A stretch of DNA of 15,570 nt. Origin: Paracoccaceae bacterium. Lineage in GTDB: Bacteria > Pseudomonadota > Alphaproteobacteria > Rhodobacterales > Rhodobacteraceae. Both the position numbers and the translations under genes were made by a program. The notes under the pieces are model-generated. The model saw only the letters and a program-made list of their open reading frames with translations. It searched no databases and was not told the origin of the DNA. The stretch lies in NCBI GenBank assembly GCA_015485375.1, contig WFTU01000003.1, positions 1 to 15,570 on the forward strand, in the 5' to 3' direction. Of this stretch, positions 14,039 to 15,570 are shown in pieces. Within the stretch, counting starts at the first letter, position 1. Every line of letters begins with the position of its first letter.

Positions 14039-15570
14039 ATGGCGACGACCGCACCGGACCCTTTCACGCTGACGGTGATCCAGGCCGGTCTGGTTGCCGC
14101 TGCCGATGAAATGTTCGCGGTTCTGAAAAAGACGGCCATGAGCCCGATCATTTATGAGGTTCTGGATGTCGGTACCGGGATCACAGATACCGACGGCCAG
14201 TTAGTCAGCAGCGGCGCCGGTATTCCGACTTTTGTTGGTGTTCTCGACAAGGCGGTGCAGCGAATTCTCGATCTTCACACGGTTGCAAGCATCGCAGAGG
14301 GTGATGTGTTCATCACCAACGATCCTTATTTCGGTGGCGTAACGCATCTCAATGACGTTGTCGTTGCTCAGCCCGTCTTTGCCGCGGGGCGGTTGGTGGC
14401 CTGGGTCGCCTCTATCGCTCACTGGAATGATGTTGGCGGCAAAACGCCCGGATCGATGGCTACTGATGTGACGGAAATTCACCAGGAAGGGCTTCGGCTC
14501 CCGGCTGTGCGTTTGTTCGCGGGTGGGGTGCCCGTTCAAGCGGTGTTCGACATCATAGCGGCGAATTCGCGGCTCCCTGACTTCGTGCGCGGCGATTTAT
14601 GGGCGCAGATTGCGGCCGCGCGCCGGGCGGCCGACCGTGTGCGCGACTTGGTCGAGCGCCACGGGGTCAACAACTACGAGACGGCCGTTTCCACCATGTT
14701 CAATGAAGGTGAACGCAGATGCATTGACGGCCTGGCTCGCTTGCAACCCGGAAAGTTGACCATACGCGAACCACAGGATGATGGGGCAATCTGGCAGGCC
14801 AGCATAACCATATCTGCTGGCGAGATGTTGGTGGACCTGCGGGGAAACCCCGCGCAGACAAGTGCGCCCTTCAACACCAGCCGGGATGGAGCAGTGATTG
14901 CCTGCCAGATGATCTTCAAATCGCTTTGCGACCCGACGCTTTTCGCCAATGCAGGCTCTTTCCGCCCGCTCAAGGTCCTCACCGACCCGGGGACAGTTTT
15001 TCATTCCACGGGTTCGGCGCCACACGGATACTATTTCGAAACTCGGATAAGGCTCTATGACATGCTTTGGCATTGTCTGGCCAATGCCATGCCTGGCCGC
15101 CTTCCGGCCGGGCATTTTGCTTCGATCTGCGGCACGGTGCTTGCTGGCGTGCATCCCCAAACCGGCCGCCGCTTTACTATGGTTGAGCCGCAGATGGGCG
15201 GTTGGGGCGGAACCGCGCATAGTCCTGGCCTGGATGCGATGTTCTCAGCCAGCCATGGAGAAACCTACAATTGCCCGGTGGAAATCGCTGAGGCACGCTA
15301 TGGGCTGACGGTCGTTCGCAAACAATTGAGCGAAGAGGCTCAAGCTCCTGCATTGCATCCGGGCGGGCGTGGTGTCGACGTCGTCTATCAGATGAATGGC
15401 CCGGCGACGCTTTCGGCGGGGTTCAGCCACTTCCGAGTGCCCGTCTGGGGTTTGAGTGGCGGCTCTGATGGAGGCCGGAACCGCCTTTGTGTCGTTCGCG
15501 TGAATGGCAAGGAGGAAAGCCGCCCTTTTGTCAGCGACATGCAAATCGACCGGGGGGACGAGATTCACAT
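14039..15570 (+). CDS. hyuB: Second hydantoinase subunit B, incomplete at window end
   Basis: An open frame from ATG 14039 to the last base, giving 510 residues with no stop. It is a second HyuB, collinear with the first and, by eye, about half identical over the first 230 residues. Shared blocks include ADEMFAVLKKTAMSPIIYEV, GDVFITNDPYFGGVTHLND, EGLRLPAVRL, PAGHFASICGTVLAGVHP and EPQMGGWGG. By comparison with the first copy about 45 residues are missing, including the expected GGGYGDP motif. It begins 2 bases after the peptidase stop with no clear ribosome binding site, so it likely relies on coupled re-initiation. Codon use is less GC-strict than hyuA or the first hyuB (for example TTA at 14199 and ATA codons), so it seems to have diverged or been acquired separately rather than duplicated recently in place. 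A matching hyuA may lie beyond the window. Confidence 0.88.
   Translation, partial: MATTAPDPFTLTVIQAGLVAAADEMFAVLKKTAMSPIIYEVLDVGTGITDTDGQLVSSGAGIPTFVGVLDKAVQRILDLHTVASIAEGDVFITNDPYFGGVTHLNDVVVAQPVFAAGRLVAWVASIAHWNDVGGKTPGSMATDVTEIHQEGLRLPAVRLFAGGVPVQAVFDIIAANSRLPDFVRGDLWAQIAAARRAADRVRDLVERHGVNNYETAVSTMFNEGERRCIDGLARLQPGKLTIREPQDDGAIWQASITISAGEMLVDLRGNPAQTSAPFNTSRDGAVIACQMIFKSLCDPTLFANAGSFRPLKVLTDPGTVFHSTGSAPHGYYFETRIRLYDMLWHCLANAMPGRLPAGHFASICGTVLAGVHPQTGRRFTMVEPQMGGWGGTAHSPGLDAMFSASHGETYNCPVEIAEARYGLTVVRKQLSEEAQAPALHPGGRGVDVVYQMNGPATLSAGFSHFRVPVWGLSGGSDGGRNRLCVVRVNGKEESRPFVSDMQIDRGDEIH

Noticed and set aside
1..15570. CRISPR arrays, tRNA or rRNA genes, complete insertion sequences
   Set aside because: No regularly spaced repeats, no cloverleaf or rRNA-like sequence, and no intact transposase frame were seen on either strand.

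Overview
The window comes from a GC-rich alphaproteobacterium, most likely a Rhodobacterales/Rhodobacteraceae member. This is inferred from protein resemblance (DUF2793 and DUF6127 phage-type proteins), codon use, and dense ATGA gene overlaps; there is no rRNA or other marker to prove it.

Left part (1-1946): the tail end of a decaying prophage or gene-transfer-agent-like module. It holds a DUF2793 protein whose N-terminal part is lost or frameshifted, a small intact DUF6127 membrane protein, and a third phage-type gene broken by a frameshift. About 450 bases follow with no convincing gene.

Central part (1947-12071): one long plus-strand operon. It opens with a promoter bracketed by two matching 17-bp palindromes exactly 50 bp apart, the second covering the start codon of an XRE-cupin regulator. 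Next come a complete dipeptide/oligopeptide-type ABC importer (periplasmic binding protein, two permeases, two ATPases), a stand-alone GAF-domain protein, and the hydantoinase/oxoprolinase pair HyuA and HyuB. Five junctions are 4-base ATGA overlaps, and GAF/hyuA overlap by 8 bases. A GC-rich hairpin sits between the binding-protein gene and the first permease gene.

Right part (12072-15570): an Asp/Glu/hydantoin racemase-family enzyme, an M24 metallopeptidase with a full set of metal ligands, and a second, divergent HyuB that runs off the window end. Base composition is visibly less GC-rich here, except in the 3' half of the peptidase gene.

Taken together, the locus looks like an uptake-and-catabolism system. 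A small amide or peptide-like compound would be captured in the periplasm and imported, its cyclic amide ring opened by the ATP-dependent HyuA/HyuB pair, stereocentres interconverted by the racemase, and the product perhaps cleaved by the M24 enzyme. No N-carbamoyl amino acid amidohydrolase (the usual HyuC partner) is present in the window. The substrate is unknown. The stand-alone GAF protein, the two HyuB copies and the palindrome pair are the least ordinary parts.
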